A DNA stretch of 64,000 bases, taken from Arsukibacterium indicum. GTDB taxonomy: Bacteria; Pseudomonadota; Gammaproteobacteria; Enterobacterales; Alteromonadaceae. Positions within the stretch are counted from its first letter, which is position 1. The number at the start of each line of letters is the position of its first letter. The notes under the pieces are model-generated. The model searched no databases and was not told the origin of the DNA. It saw only the letters and a list, made by a program, of their open reading frames with translations. The stretch lies in contig NZ_JAHRID010000002.1 in assembly GCF_019100565.1 (NCBI RefSeq), forward strand, positions 124,001 to 188,000, read 5' to 3'. Both the position numbers and the translations under genes were made by a program. Below are positions 44,243 to 54,158 of the stretch, piece by piece.

Positions 44243-45379
44243 TTAACTATCTAACAAGCCCAGATCTTTTAGCGGGTGCTCATTGTCCGGCCATGGTGAG
44301 CTGAACAGCAGCTCAATAACATCTGCAGGTACTTCATCAACCTGCTTATATTTCCAGTCTGGTTTTAAGTCTTTATCAATCAGCAAGGCACGTACGCCTT
44401 CCTGGAACTCGCCGAGCTGACCACACTGCACACTGATGCCAAGCTCCAGCCGGAAACTGTCGGCCAGTATTTTGCTCTGACCAAGTTGCAGCAGTTTAAA
44501 TACAATATGAGCAGTAATCGGGCTGCCATAGGCCAGCGATTGCTTGGCTTTAACCAGCCATTTATCATCACCTTCTATCGCATTGATCGCCTTGATAACC
44601 TCTGGCAGGCTGTTAATGTCTTCAAGGGCAGTGATAGCATTCTGATGTGGCCGGATCTGACTTAACGGCATTTTGGTGCGACATTGCTCTTCTGCACTGC
44701 GCAACACATCTGATAATTTCTGATGATTAAGGGCGATCGTTTCGCCCCACTTCACCGTTAACAGCTTATCAACCAGCGCCGCTTTATCCTCATGCAAAAT
44801 AAAATGATCAGCTAAATGAATAAATTTGGCATCAGCCGCATTAATAGAGGCGCCGGTTAACCCTAAGAAAATGCCACAACCCGGCGGCATCCTGTTTAAA
44901 AACCAGCTGGCGCCAACATCAGGATACAAACCAATTGCCATTTCCGGCATAGCAATCCGGCTGCTGCCGGTAACTACCCGGTGCGACGCGCCGGCCATCA
45001 GCCCTAAGCCGCCGCCCATTACGATACCATTCCCCCAGACCAGCACCGGTTTATCAAAAGTATGGATCAGATAATCCAGGGTATATTCTTTGGTAAAGAA
45101 CTCTTCTACATAAGGATGATAATAATCCGGGCTTTCTTTCATCGCCTGATATAAATCACGGATATCGCCACCCGCGCAAAAGGCTTTATCACCGGCGCCC
45201 TGCAGCAATACCATGGCTATGCTTGGGTCATCCTTCCAGGACTGCATTTGCGGCAGTAACGACTCGACCATCGGCAAACTTAGTGCATTTAACGACTTTT
45301 CTGAGTTTAAGGTAGCAACCGCAATTTTTTTGCCATTGTCAGCCGTAAGTTCCTGATATAACACTACGTCTGTGCTCAT
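44243..45379 (-). CDS. ivdE: 3-hydroxyisobutyryl-CoA hydrolase
   Basis: A 378-residue crotonase-fold thioesterase. The HIBCH-type features are FCAGGDIRDLY, the oxyanion segment GNGIVMGGGLGLMAG, MPEMAIGLYPDVGASWFL, and the long C-terminal extension that separates HIBCH from 260-residue hydratases. It frees CoA from 3-hydroxyisobutyryl-CoA. Either GTG 45388 (overlapping the previous stop) or ATG 45379 could be the start; the ATG has GGGTGA at a suitable distance. Confidence 0.93.
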   Translation of the reverse strand: MSTDVVLYQELTADNGKKIAVATLNSEKSLNALSLPMVESLLPQMQSWKDDPSIAMVLLQGAGDKAFCAGGDIRDLYQAMKESPDYYHPYVEEFFTKEYTLDYLIHTFDKPVLVWGNGIVMGGGLGLMAGASHRVVTGSSRIAMPEMAIGLYPDVGASWFLNRMPPGCGIFLGLTGASINAADAKFIHLADHFILHEDKAALVDKLLTVKWGETIALNHQKLSDVLRSAEEQCRTKMPLSQIRPHQNAITALEDINSLPEVIKAINAIEGDDKWLVKAKQSLAYGSPITAHIVFKLLQLGQSKILADSFRLELGISVQCGQLGEFQEGVRALLIDKDLKPDWKYKQVDEVPADVIELLFSSPWPDNEHPLKDLGLLDS

Positions 45380-45384
45380 AATTG

Positions 45385-46158
45385 TCACCCGTTTACCCAG
45401 TTAGCCTGGCGTTTCTCTAAAAAGGCCTGCACGCCTTCAACCTGATCTTTAGTATCAAATAAACCGACAAACAACTCACGTTCTAACGGCAAGGCTGCAT
45501 TAATATTGCCAGTACGGCCCCGCTGAATAAGCTTCTTACAGGCCGTCACTGCCACCGGGCTTTGGCCAGCCACTTTGTCGGCCAGCGCCAGTGCTGCATC
45601 TAGCACCGTTCCTGAGGGAACTACTTCCTCTATCAAACCAATTTGCAGCGCTTTTTCAGCATTAAGCCGCTCGCCGCATAAAATCATCCGTTTTGCCCAG
45701 CCTTCACCAACCAGCCATGCCAGATTCTGAGTGCCACCGGCGCAAGGCAGTAAACCTACTTTCGCTTCAGGTAACGCCATTTGTGCTTGTTGTTCAGCAA
45801 TCCGGATATCACAGGCCAATGCAACTTCCAGCCCTCCGCCCATGGCATAACCGTTAATCGCCGCAATTGACACACCACGAAAGGCGCTTAAGGTTTCAAA
45901 AGCTTCGCCAAAAATGCGCGCCATATCACTGGCGACGGCTTTGTCGCCATCGGCAAACACTTTTAAATCAGCGCCAGCTGAGAAAAATTTATCACCCTCG
46001 CCGGTGATGACTAACGCATAAATGTTTTTATCGTTGTTAAGGCTTTTAACCGTATCGCGCAGCTCGGTTAAGCTGGCGTGGGTCCAGGTATTGGCTGGCG
46101 GGTTTGCCATAGTGATAAGCGCCGTATGACCGCGCTTTTCCAGTTTTAATTGAGCCAT
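45385..46158 (-). CDS. ivdD: Enoyl-CoA hydratase (methacrylyl/tiglyl-CoA)
   Basis: A 257-residue crotonase. FFSAGADLKVF and NGYAMGGGLEVALACD form the oxyanion hole, and LPEAKVGLLPCAGG retains one acidic residue; the second canonical Glu is replaced in PCAGG, as in several short-chain hydratases. In this operon it should hydrate methacrylyl-CoA (valine) and tiglyl-CoA (isoleucine). It is coupled to ivdE by a GTGA overlap and separated from ivdC by a 245-base gap containing a stem-loop. Confidence 0.9.
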   Translation of the reverse strand: MAQLKLEKRGHTALITMANPPANTWTHASLTELRDTVKSLNNDKNIYALVITGEGDKFFSAGADLKVFADGDKAVASDMARIFGEAFETLSAFRGVSIAAINGYAMGGGLEVALACDIRIAEQQAQMALPEAKVGLLPCAGGTQNLAWLVGEGWAKRMILCGERLNAEKALQIGLIEEVVPSGTVLDAALALADKVAGQSPVAVTACKKLIQRGRTGNINAALPLERELFVGLFDTKDQVEGVQAFLEKRQANWVNG

Positions 46159-46198
46159 TAATGTCTCCTTTTTGTTACCCGAACGTACTCAGGTAAGA

Positions 46199-46373
46199 AG
46201 GAGGATTAGCCTTGTTCTAAAGCGACCGTTGGAGGCCATGGTGCCGACAAATTCTTCAGGAACGAATTTGGACAGCTCTGCTGGCCCGAAGGGTAACTAC
46301 CATAGACGGCAGTTACAAATCGAGCCCCATGGATGGTTTACGGCGTGTCGCTGTGGACAAGGCGGTTCCTCCT
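46199..46373 (-). repeat. Intergenic stem-loop element R1 (ivdC/ivdD gap)
   Basis: Outer arms at 46199-46214 and 46358-46373 pair at 13 of 16 positions; inner arms GCGAC (46222) and GTCGC (46347-46351) also pair. On the minus strand it has the core GCGACACGCCGTAAACC, then ATCCATGGGGCTCG, shared with R2, R3 and R4. It fills most of the gap and is longest because of an internal extra segment. Confidence 0.75.
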
Positions 46374-46403
46374 GATGATTAAGTTCATCTTTACGAAAAA
46401 ATG

Positions 46404-47561
46404 TTACAGTATGTCGCCTGCAGCTTCATCCAGTAACCGCCGGCCAATAATCAGCCGCATAATTTCATTGGTGCCTTCCAGGATCTGATGCACCCGCACA
46501 TCACGGAAATGCCGCTCCAGCGGATACTCTTTAATGTAACCATAGCCACCGTGTAGCTGCAGGGCCTGATCGCACACCTGAAAGCCCACGTCAGTCGCAA
46601 AGCGTTTGGCCATGGCACAGTAAGCCGTGGCTTCGCTGTCTTTTTGGTCCAGTTTAAACGCCGCTAAGCGCACTAACTGCCGGGCAGCCACTAACTCGGT
46701 AGCCATATCAGCCAGTTTAAACTGCAGCGCCTGAAACGCCGCCAGTGGCTTACCAAACTGCTGGCGTTCCAGCATATAATTGCGGGCCGTATTAAGTGCC
46801 TGCTGGGCGGTACCAATAGAACAGGTGGCGATATTAATCCGGCCGCCATCCAGGCCCTTCATGGCAAAACCAAAGCCTTCGCCTTCATTACCCAGTAGGT
46901 AATGAGCCGGAATACGCACATCTTCAAACGTAATTAAGCGGGTTGGCTGGGCATTCCAGCCCATTTTCTCTTCTGCTTTACCGTAAATTACCCCTTTGGC
47001 ATCGGCCGGAACAATAAAAGCAGAAATGCCTTTCGGGCCAGCTTCGCCGGTACGGGCCATGACGACCAATACTTCAGTCTCACCAGCACCAGAGATAAAC
47101 ATCTTCGAGCCGTTTAGCACATAATCACTGCCATCTTTTTTGGCAGAGGTACGTAAACCCGCCGCATCAGAGCCTGAACCTGGCTCGGTTAAGCAGTAAG
47201 ACGCCAGTTTCTGGCCGGTGACTAAATGCTCTACCCACTCGGCTTTAGCATCGCTGGTACCCCAGGTTGCAATCATCCAGGTGGCCATATTGTGAATGGT
47301 TAGCATGGCAGTGGTGGCAGTACAGCCCATCGCCAGTTGCTCGAAAATAATCGACGAGTCTAACCGTGATAAGCCCATGCCACCGTCTTCTTCAGCGGTA
47401 TACAGCGAGCAAAAACCCAGCTCGCCGGCTTTTTGAATAACATCTTTCGGAAAGTGATGATCCCGGTCCCACTGTGCAGCATGTGGCGCCAGCTCTTGTT
47501 CAGCAAACTGTTTGGCCACATCAACAAAGGCTTGTTGGTCTTCTGTTAAATTGAAATTCAT
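46404..47561 (-). CDS. ivdC: Acyl-CoA dehydrogenase (isobutyryl/2-methylbutyryl-CoA)
   Basis: A 385-residue FAD enzyme. YCLTEPGSGSDAAGL is the flavin/substrate motif, and the catalytic Glu lies in HQILEGTNEIMR near the C-terminus, the position used by isobutyryl-CoA, short-branched-chain and butyryl-CoA dehydrogenases but not by isovaleryl-CoA dehydrogenase. In this operon it should start valine and isoleucine acyl-CoA oxidation. Flanked on both sides by stem-loop elements. Confidence 0.93.
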   Translation of the reverse strand: MNFNLTEDQQAFVDVAKQFAEQELAPHAAQWDRDHHFPKDVIQKAGELGFCSLYTAEEDGGMGLSRLDSSIIFEQLAMGCTATTAMLTIHNMATWMIATWGTSDAKAEWVEHLVTGQKLASYCLTEPGSGSDAAGLRTSAKKDGSDYVLNGSKMFISGAGETEVLVVMARTGEAGPKGISAFIVPADAKGVIYGKAEEKMGWNAQPTRLITFEDVRIPAHYLLGNEGEGFGFAMKGLDGGRINIATCSIGTAQQALNTARNYMLERQQFGKPLAAFQALQFKLADMATELVAARQLVRLAAFKLDQKDSEATAYCAMAKRFATDVGFQVCDQALQLHGGYGYIKEYPLERHFRDVRVHQILEGTNEIMRLIIGRRLLDEAAGDIL

Positions 47562-47634
47562 TTATATACCTTTTCAGGTTGTGGTGTCGGTGCACCTTAT
47601 AATTTTGTTCAAACCATCTGGGGCTTGGCAGCAC

Positions 47635-47717
47635 ACTTTACACGCCGACACGCTATAAACCTTCCCTGGGGCTCGTTTCCGGCCATCCCTGGCCTCCAAC
47701 GGTCGGCTTAGTAAAGT
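47635..47717 (+). repeat. Intergenic stem-loop element R2 (mmsA/ivdC gap)
   Basis: Arms ACTTTACACGCCGAC (47635-47649) and GTCGGCTTAGTAAAGT (47702-47717) pair over nearly their whole length. Interior reads ACGCTATAAACCTTCC, CTGGGGCTCGTTTCC and CCTCCAACGGTC, matching R3 with point changes. Confidence 0.85.
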
Positions 47718-47737
47718 CTGCCACCCGCCTGGATACT

Positions 47738-49234
47738 TTAACGCAGGTTAATCGACATATTCGGGCCAGATACCGGAATATCGTCGTCAAACCAGCGGGC
47801 AGTAATGGTTTTGGTCTCGGTGTAGAAACGCACCGCCTGCTTACCATAAGCATGCTGATCACCGTAGAACGAGCCTTTCCAGCCAGTGAACGAGAAGAAT
47901 GGCAGTGGCACCGGAATTGGGATGTTAATCCCTACCTGACCAACCTCAACTTCATGCTGATATTTGCGGGCAGCCGCGCCGCTGGCAGTAAAGATAGAGG
48001 TGCCATTACCATATGGGCTGTCATTAACTATTTTTAACGCGTCCTGCAACGTCGGAACCTGCATGGTGGTAAGCACCGGGCCAAAAATTTCCTGCTTATA
48101 AATTTCCATGTCGGTGGTGACATTACTGAACACAGTCGGGCCTACCCAGTTACCGTCCGGATAGCCTTCTACTTTGCAGTCTGAGCCATCCAGCACACAG
48201 GTAGCGCCTTCTTTTTTACCCTGTTCAATTAACGACAATACCCGGGCACGGGCCTGCGGGCTGATCTGCGGGCCGTAAGCGGCATTAGGATCGGTATAGA
48301 CACCTGGCCGTACTTTGCCAATGGCAGCGGCCACCTCCGGGATCCACTCTGCAGCGGCACCGACAAATACTGCAACTGAAATTGCCATACAACGCTGACC
48401 AGCAGCACCGACAGATGCCCCCACTAAGGCATTAACCACTTGCTGCTTATTGGCGTCAGGCATAATGACCATATGGTTTTTCGCGCCAGCAAACGCCTGA
48501 ACCCGTTTTAAGTTATCAGTGCCGGTTTTATAAATATACTGGCCAACATTGACTGAACCGACAAACGAAATGGCTTTAATATCCGGGTGGTGCAAAATGG
48601 CATCGACCTGCTCTTTGGCGCCATGTACGACCTGCAACACGCCTTTAGGCGCACCGGCTTGTACAAACAGCTCGGCAATCTTGTTGACAGTCATCGGGTC
48701 TTGCTCAGACGGTTTTAAAATAAAGGTATTACCGCAGGCAATCGCCATCGGGAACATCCACAGCGGGATCATCGCCGGGAAGTTAAACGGGGTAATACCG
48801 GCACAAACGCCCAGTGGCTGAATGTAGCTGTAAGTGTCGATGCTGCGCGCCACGTTCTCTACTGTTTCGCCCATCATTAATGAGGGTATATTGGCCGCCT
48901 GCTCTACCACTTCAATACCACGCCAGACATCGCCCTTAGCGTCTTCAACGGTTTTACCCAGCTCCTGACAGATAATGTCAGCGATATCGGCCTGATGTTC
49001 TTTTAACAGATGAGCAAAACGCATCATCAGTCGTGCCCGCTCGGATACCGGTACTTCTTTCCAGGTTAAAAAAGCGGCTTTGGCCGATTCAACGGCCCGG
49101 GTCATTTCTTCTGCGGTTGCGCAAGGCACCTGGGCTATCACTTCCTGGGTAGCCGGGTTGGTGACGGGGATCAGTTTGTCACTGTTTGAGGTGACGAACT
49201 CGCCGTCGATAAAATGCTTAACCTGTTGTGTCAT
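47738..49234 (-). CDS. mmsA: Methylmalonate-semialdehyde dehydrogenase (CoA-acylating)
   Basis: A 498-residue aldehyde dehydrogenase that converts methylmalonate semialdehyde, NAD and CoA to propionyl-CoA and CO2. The catalytic Cys is in GQRCMAIS, which is the MmsA-specific form; [15 protein letters not shown] and the C-terminal [19 protein letters not shown] also mark this subfamily. It corresponds to ivdB of Shewanella and lies second in the minus operon. Confidence 0.96.
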   Translation of the reverse strand: MTQQVKHFIDGEFVTSNSDKLIPVTNPATQEVIAQVPCATAEEMTRAVESAKAAFLTWKEVPVSERARLMMRFAHLLKEHQADIADIICQELGKTVEDAKGDVWRGIEVVEQAANIPSLMMGETVENVARSIDTYSYIQPLGVCAGITPFNFPAMIPLWMFPMAIACGNTFILKPSEQDPMTVNKIAELFVQAGAPKGVLQVVHGAKEQVDAILHHPDIKAISFVGSVNVGQYIYKTGTDNLKRVQAFAGAKNHMVIMPDANKQQVVNALVGASVGAAGQRCMAISVAVFVGAAAEWIPEVAAAIGKVRPGVYTDPNAAYGPQISPQARARVLSLIEQGKKEGATCVLDGSDCKVEGYPDGNWVGPTVFSNVTTDMEIYKQEIFGPVLTTMQVPTLQDALKIVNDSPYGNGTSIFTASGAAARKYQHEVEVGQVGINIPIPVPLPFFSFTGWKGSFYGDQHAYGKQAVRFYTETKTITARWFDDDIPVSGPNMSINLR

Positions 49235-49286
49235 ATTGCTTCTCCCGGTTGTTAGGTGTGCCTTCAGCCTGTTATATGTCTAATAA

Positions 49287-49419
49287 GAGGTTGTGCTGAA
49301 CGGCGGTATTTCGGTGCAAAGAGATCGGTTGCGATACCCGCTGTGCTCGCCACAGCAACTCTGATTTGTTGCACAAATCTTCAGACACTCTGTGGCTGCG
49401 CTATCGGGTTCCCAACCTC
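49287..49419. repeat. Nested stem-loop element R5 (ivdA/mmsA gap)
   Basis: Outer GAGGTTG (49287-49293) pairs with CAACCTC (49413-49419). Inside, ACCCG...CCACAG pairs imperfectly with CTGTGG...CGGGT, and at the tip GATTTG/CAAATC close a 5-base loop (49363-49379). It lacks the core of R1-R4, so it is a separate type. Confidence 0.7.
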
Positions 49420-49448
49420 ACTCCTGTTATTTCTTATACTGCTCTGAT

Positions 49449-50642
49449 TTACAGAACTTCAACGGCTAAGGCCACGGCTTCACCGCCACCAATACACAGC
49501 GAGGCCACGCCTTTGCTCAGGCCACGGTTACGCAGCGCATGAATAAGGGTTACAAGAATCCGGGCGCCTGAAGCACCTATCGGGTGACCCAACGCACAGG
49601 CACCGCCGTTAACGTTAACTTTGGCTGCATCCAGACCCAGCTCGTTAATTGCCAGCATGGTTACCATGGCAAAGGCTTCGTTAATTTCCCATAAATCGAC
49701 CTGCTCTTTATCCCAGCCGGCTTTTTGCAATACTTTTTGCATCGCGCCCACCGGGGCTACGGTAAACAGCGCAGGCTCCATTGAGTTAGTACTATGCGCC
49801 ACAACGCGGGCAAGAATGGTAGCGCCCTGTGCTTTGGCATCCGCTTCACGCATTAATACCAGTGCCGCCGCGCCATCAGAAATAGAACTGGAGTTTGCGG
49901 CAGTAATAGTGCCGTCTTTGGCAAAAGCCGGCCGTAAACCAGGGATTTTATCCAGTTTGGCATTGCCTGGCTGCTCGTCCACTTTAAAGGTTACTTCACC
50001 TTTGCGGCTCTGGTAGGTTACTGGAGTAATTTCTGCGTCAAAAGCGCCGTTGGCGATAGCCTGCTGCGCGCGGGTGGTCGATTGCACGGCGAAGGCGTCC
50101 ATCTGCTCGCGGGTTATGCCCTTTTCGTCTGCTGTACCCTGGGCAAAACAGCCCATGGCCTTACCGTCGTAGGCATTTTCCAGACCATCCAGCATCATAT
50201 GATCTTTAATTTCGCCATGGCCCATCCGGTAGCCACTGCGCGCTTTGGCTAACAAATATGGTGCGTTTGACATTGACTCCATACCACCAGCGACAACTAC
50301 GTCAGCACTGCCAGCTTTTAGTAAATCACTGGCCAGCATTACGGCCTTCAGACCTGAGCCACACACTTTGTTAATAGTGGTAGCGCCGGCACCCAGCGGT
50401 AAACCTGCTTTCAACATCGCCTGGCGCGCCGGAGCCTGGCCTAAGCCGGCAGGCAGCACATTACCCATGATCACTTCACTGACTTTATCGCCGCTTACTC
50501 CTGCCTGCTCTAAAGCCGCTTTAATGGCGGTAGCACCCAGTACTGTCGCATCAACGTCTGTTAAGCCACCCATAAAGCCACCCATCGCGGTGCGCTTCGC
50601 TGCAACAATTACAATATTTTGTCCGGTATTGTCAGAAGCCAT
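49449..50642 (-). CDS. ivdA: Acetyl-CoA C-acyltransferase (thiolase)
   Basis: A 397-residue thiolase: nucleophile Cys in INKVCGSGLKAV, His in ALGHPIGASG and the second Cys in SLCIGGGEAVAL. As first gene of the valine/isoleucine operon it should cleave 2-methylacetoacetyl-CoA to acetyl-CoA and propionyl-CoA, with acetoacetyl-CoA as a likely further substrate. Divergent from liuR. Confidence 0.94.
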   Translation of the reverse strand: MASDNTGQNIVIVAAKRTAMGGFMGGLTDVDATVLGATAIKAALEQAGVSGDKVSEVIMGNVLPAGLGQAPARQAMLKAGLPLGAGATTINKVCGSGLKAVMLASDLLKAGSADVVVAGGMESMSNAPYLLAKARSGYRMGHGEIKDHMMLDGLENAYDGKAMGCFAQGTADEKGITREQMDAFAVQSTTRAQQAIANGAFDAEITPVTYQSRKGEVTFKVDEQPGNAKLDKIPGLRPAFAKDGTITAANSSSISDGAAALVLMREADAKAQGATILARVVAHSTNSMEPALFTVAPVGAMQKVLQKAGWDKEQVDLWEINEAFAMVTMLAINELGLDAAKVNVNGGACALGHPIGASGARILVTLIHALRNRGLSKGVASLCIGGGEAVALAVEVL

Positions 50643-50695
50643 TTTACTCTCCTATCAAGGTTGGCCTGAAAAGATGCCCAAGAGCCTACACCAAA

Positions 50696-50718
50696 TTTAC
50701 GTTTACGCCAACGTCAAC
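50696..50718 (-). promoter_or_regulatory. LiuR-like box before the ivd operon
   Basis: TTTACGTTTACGCCAACG, followed by TCAAC, lies about 55 bases before the ivdA start; on the minus strand it begins TTGACGTTGG, so it may overlap a -35 element. It resembles TTTACGTAAACG-type boxes described for LiuR, the branched-chain regulator. Confidence 0.55.
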
Positions 50719-50863
50719 TATCTAACACTATGGTAGTGTTGGCTGTTTATAGTTCGGGAAATGGTGCAGTAAACTGTACAGTCGGACCAGCAAAATCTGG
50801 CATTTTTGCTTTACAAAGCCAGCCAAATCGACTTTTTGTTGATTTGCAGCGCCTGCCATCAGC

Positions 50864-50892
50864 TTTACCTTTACGTAAACTTCACTTATAGT
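50864..50892 (+). promoter_or_regulatory. liuR promoter with LiuR-like box
   Basis: TTTACCTTTACGTAAAC (50864-50880) is partly palindromic and matches the box before ivdA. TTTACC (-35-like) and TATAGT at 50887-50892 (-10-like) are 17 bases apart with the box between them, the placement used by MerR-family regulators. The liuR start is 27 bases further on. Confidence 0.6.
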
Positions 50893-50918
50893 TGATGGCG
50901 TTTTTCGGGAAGGCGGTT

Positions 50919-51323
50919 ATGACACAAAAAGAAGAAAAAACCTATAGTATCAGCGAGCTGGCGAAAGAGTTCGACATTACTACCCGCAGTATTCGGTTTT
51001 ACGAAGATCAGCGGCTGCTTACGCCCCTGCGTAATGGCCAGACCCGCATTTATAGCAAACGTGACCGGGTACGTTTAAAACTTATTCTACGCGGCAAGCG
51101 GTTGGGCTTTAGTCTGGCTGAAACCGGGCAGCTGTTTGAACTATACGACGCCGATAAGAGCAGCGTAACTCAATTAAATACCATGCTGAAATTAATTGAG
51201 CAGAAAAAAAGTGAACTGCATCAGCAGCTTGACGACATTAAAGTAGTGCTAATGGAGCTGGTAACCGTTGAAAAACGCTGCCGCGATACCTTAGCCGACG
51301 CCAAACAATCCAAAACCGCCTAG
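50919..51323 (+). CDS. liuR: LiuR, MerR family regulator of branched-chain amino acid catabolism
   Basis: A 134-residue MerR-type regulator: YSISELAKEFDITTRSIRFYEDQ winged helix (read in parts), a TRIYSKRDRVRLKLILRGKRLGFS second segment, then a dimerisation coiled coil. It heads the leucine operon, as in Shewanella and Pseudomonas. ATG 50919 has AAGGCGG upstream; the longer frame is rejected. It likely represses both divergent operons until branched-chain intermediates appear. Confidence 0.92.
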   Translation: MTQKEEKTYSISELAKEFDITTRSIRFYEDQRLLTPLRNGQTRIYSKRDRVRLKLILRGKRLGFSLAETGQLFELYDADKSSVTQLNTMLKLIEQKKSELHQQLDDIKVVLMELVTVEKRCRDTLADAKQSKTA

Positions 51324-51356
51324 GCGGTTTCAGCATTTAGCAAACGGGGATTTACC

Positions 51357-52526
51357 ATGATTAGCAGTTACAAAGGCCTTAACTTCGATTTAGGCGAAAC
51401 CGTCGATATGATCCGCGAACAGGTTAACGCCTTCGCCCGTGAAGAAATAGCCCCACGGGCTGAACACATTGACCAGGTTAACGAATTCCCGAACGAGTTA
51501 TGGCGTAAATTTGGTGATTTAGGCCTGCTTGGCATTACCGTTGATGAGAAATACGGTGGTTCGGGCCTGGGTTACCTGGAGCATGTCGTGGCCCTGGAGG
51601 AAATCAGCCGTGCTTCAGCCTCTGTCGGCTTATCTTACGGCGCCCACTCCAATCTGTGTGTGAACCAGATTTTCCGTAACGGCACTGAAGCACAGAAAAT
51701 GAAGTACCTGCCTAAGCTGTGCACTGGTGAGCATATTGGTGCGCTGGCAATGAGTGAGCCTAATGCCGGTTCTGACGTGGTCAGTATGAAACTGCGCGCC
51801 GAGAAAAAAGGCGATGTATACATTTTAAATGGCAATAAAATGTGGATCACCAACGGCCCGGATGCCCATACCTATGTGATTTACGCCAAAACCGATATCA
51901 ATGCCGGCAGCAAAGGCATTACCGCCTTTATTGTTGAGCGCGGCACCAAGGGTTTTAGCACTGCCCAGAAACTGGATAAGTTAGGCATGCGCGGCTCAAA
52001 TACCTGCGAACTGGTATTTGAGGACTGTGAAGTACCAGCTGAAAATATTCTCGGCCAGGAAGGCGGTGGCGTCAAGGTACTGATGAGTGGCCTGGATTAC
52101 GAGCGCGTGGTACTGGCAGCCGGCCCACTGGGGATTATGCAGGCTTGTATGGACGTGGTGGTGCCTTATATTCATGACCGTAGGCAGTTTGGCCAGGCCA
52201 TTGGTGAATTCCAGCTGGTACAGGGCAAACTGGCCGATATGTATACCCAGATGAATGCCGCCAAATCTTATGTTTACACAGTAGCCAAAGCTTGCGACCG
52301 CGGTGAAACCACCCGTAAAGACGCCGCAGCCGTTATTCTGTACTCGGCAGAGCTGGCCACCAAAATGGCCCTGGACGCCATTCAGTTACTGGGTGGTAAT
52401 GGTTACATTAACGAATACCCTACAGGTCGATTACTGCGCGACGCCAAGCTTTATGAAATTGGCGCCGGCACCTCTGAAATCCGCCGGATGCTGATTGGCC
52501 GCGAGCTATTTACTGAGTCGAACTGA
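51357..52526 (+). CDS. liuA: Isovaleryl-CoA dehydrogenase
   Basis: A 389-residue acyl-CoA dehydrogenase for the first step after isovaleryl-CoA is formed from leucine. It has [14 protein letters not shown] and, decisively, catalytic Glu in [16 protein letters not shown], the isovaleryl-type position; the C-terminal [11 protein letters not shown] has Gly where other dehydrogenases have the Glu. Starts 33 bases after liuR and ends one base before liuB. Confidence 0.95.
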   Translation: MISSYKGLNFDLGETVDMIREQVNAFAREEIAPRAEHIDQVNEFPNELWRKFGDLGLLGITVDEKYGGSGLGYLEHVVALEEISRASASVGLSYGAHSNLCVNQIFRNGTEAQKMKYLPKLCTGEHIGALAMSEPNAGSDVVSMKLRAEKKGDVYILNGNKMWITNGPDAHTYVIYAKTDINAGSKGITAFIVERGTKGFSTAQKLDKLGMRGSNTCELVFEDCEVPAENILGQEGGGVKVLMSGLDYERVVLAAGPLGIMQACMDVVVPYIHDRRQFGQAIGEFQLVQGKLADMYTQMNAAKSYVYTVAKACDRGETTRKDAAAVILYSAELATKMALDAIQLLGGNGYINEYPTGRLLRDAKLYEIGAGTSEIRRMLIGRELFTESN

Positions 52527-52527
52527 T

Positions 52528-54135
52528 ATGACCAAGATCGCTAGCAAAATTAATACGCGTACTGAAGAGTTTCAGAAAAACGCTGAGGCCATGCAAGCCG
52601 TGGTCGACGATCTGAACAGCAAAGTACAGCAAATTAAACTAGGCGGCGGCGAAGCATTAATTGCCCGCCACACGGCCCGCGGCAAGTTGTTCGTGCGTGA
52701 GCGCATTCAGAAATTGTTGGACCCCGGCTCACCGTTTTTAGAAGTGGGTCAGTTTGCCGGCTGGGAATGTTATGAAGACTATGTGCCAAGCGCTGGCGTA
52801 GTTGCCGGAATCGGCCGGGTTAGTGGCGTTGAGTGCATGATTGTCGCCAACGACGCCACCGTTAAAGGCGGCACTTATTATCCGCTTACCGTAAAAAAAC
52901 ATCTGCGGGCGCAGGAAATCGCCGAGCGTTGTCACCTGCCCTGCATTTATCTGGTCGACTCCGGCGGTGCCAACCTGCCGCGGCAAGATGATGTATTTCC
53001 CGATAAACTCCATTTTGGCCGGATTTTCTTTAACCAGGCCAATATGTCTGCTAAGGGCATTCCACAAATTGCCGTCGTAATGGGCCTGTGTACTGCCGGT
53101 GGTGCTTATGTGCCGGCAATGGCCGATGAGAGCATTATCGTTAAAGAACAAGGTACTATTTTCCTGGCAGGCCCACCGCTGGTCAAAGCCGCTACCGGTG
53201 AGGAAGTGTCTGCTGAAGAGCTCGGCGGGGCTGATGTGCATTGTAAAATTTCCGGCGTGGCCGACCACTATGCACTAAATGACGAGCACGCACTGCAACT
53301 GGCCCGCAATGCGGTAAGCCGGTTGAACCGGCCAGCGCCGGTGCAAATGGATGTGAAAGCACCGCAAGAGCCGCTATACGATGCTAAAGAGCTGTATGGC
53401 ATTGTTGGTACCGACTTACGCAAGCCTTTTGATGTCAAAGAAGTGATTGCCCGGATTGTGGATGGCTCAGATTTTGATGAGTTTAAACAATACTATGGTT
53501 CAACTTTAGTTTGCGGTTTCGCACGCATCTTCGGCTATCCGGTCGGCATTGTTGCCAATAATGGGATACTTTTCTCAGAATCTGCCCAAAAAGGCGCCCA
53601 TTTTATTGAGCTGTGTGCCCAGCGCAAAATTCCATTGTTATTCCTGCAGAACATTACCGGCTTTATGGTCGGTAAAAAATATGAAGCCGAAGGAATTGCC
53701 AAACATGGTGCCAAGATGGTGATGGCGGTTAGCTGCGCAAAGGTGCCTAAATTTACTGTGCTTATTGGCGGCAGTTACGGTGCCGGCAACTATGGTATGT
53801 GTGGCCGCGCCTATGACCCAACCATGATGTGGATGTGGCCTAATGCCCGCATTTCGGTAATGGGTGGCGAGCAAGCGGCCGGCGTGATGGCCCAGGTCAC
53901 CAAAGACGGCCTGGCCCGTAAAGGCGAAACGCTGTCGGCAGAGGCCGAAAAGGCCCTGAAAAAACCGATTATTGAGCAGTATGAGAAGCAGGGTCACCCC
54001 TACTACGCCAGTGGCCGCTTGTGGGATGACGGTATTATTGACCCGGCCCAAACCCGGATGACAGTCGGTCTGGCGTTGGCGGCAGCACTGAATGCGCCAA
54101 TTGAAGAGACTAAGTTTGGTGTGTTTAGGATGTAA
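52528..54135 (+). CDS. liuB: Methylcrotonoyl-CoA carboxylase beta subunit (carboxyltransferase)
   Basis: A 535-residue carboxyltransferase, standard length for MCC beta. Conserved parts include [31 protein letters not shown], the [15 protein letters not shown] segment and [18 protein letters not shown]. It passes CO2 from biotin on LiuD to 3-methylcrotonyl-CoA. ATG 52528 is one base after the liuA stop; the longer frame lies inside liuA. Confidence 0.96.
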   Translation: MTKIASKINTRTEEFQKNAEAMQAVVDDLNSKVQQIKLGGGEALIARHTARGKLFVRERIQKLLDPGSPFLEVGQFAGWECYEDYVPSAGVVAGIGRVSGVECMIVANDATVKGGTYYPLTVKKHLRAQEIAERCHLPCIYLVDSGGANLPRQDDVFPDKLHFGRIFFNQANMSAKGIPQIAVVMGLCTAGGAYVPAMADESIIVKEQGTIFLAGPPLVKAATGEEVSAEELGGADVHCKISGVADHYALNDEHALQLARNAVSRLNRPAPVQMDVKAPQEPLYDAKELYGIVGTDLRKPFDVKEVIARIVDGSDFDEFKQYYGSTLVCGFARIFGYPVGIVANNGILFSESAQKGAHFIELCAQRKIPLLFLQNITGFMVGKKYEAEGIAKHGAKMVMAVSCAKVPKFTVLIGGSYGAGNYGMCGRAYDPTMMWMWPNARISVMGGEQAAGVMAQVTKDGLARKGETLSAEAEKALKKPIIEQYEKQGHPYYASGRLWDDGIIDPAQTRMTVGLALAAALNAPIEETKFGVFRM

Positions 54136-54158
54136 TTCTCATAACTTTCGGAGAAATG

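Noticed and set aside
46172-46375. 67-codon plus-strand open frame in the ivd operon gap
   Set aside because: It is the R1 stem-loop repeat read through; arms and core explain the sequence better than a protein.
47653-47862. 69-codon minus-strand open frame over R2
   Set aside because: It spans the repeat and the end of mmsA in another frame; no start signal.
52738-53268. 176-codon minus-strand open frame
   Set aside because: It is antisense to the well-conserved liuB and has a His-rich shadow composition.
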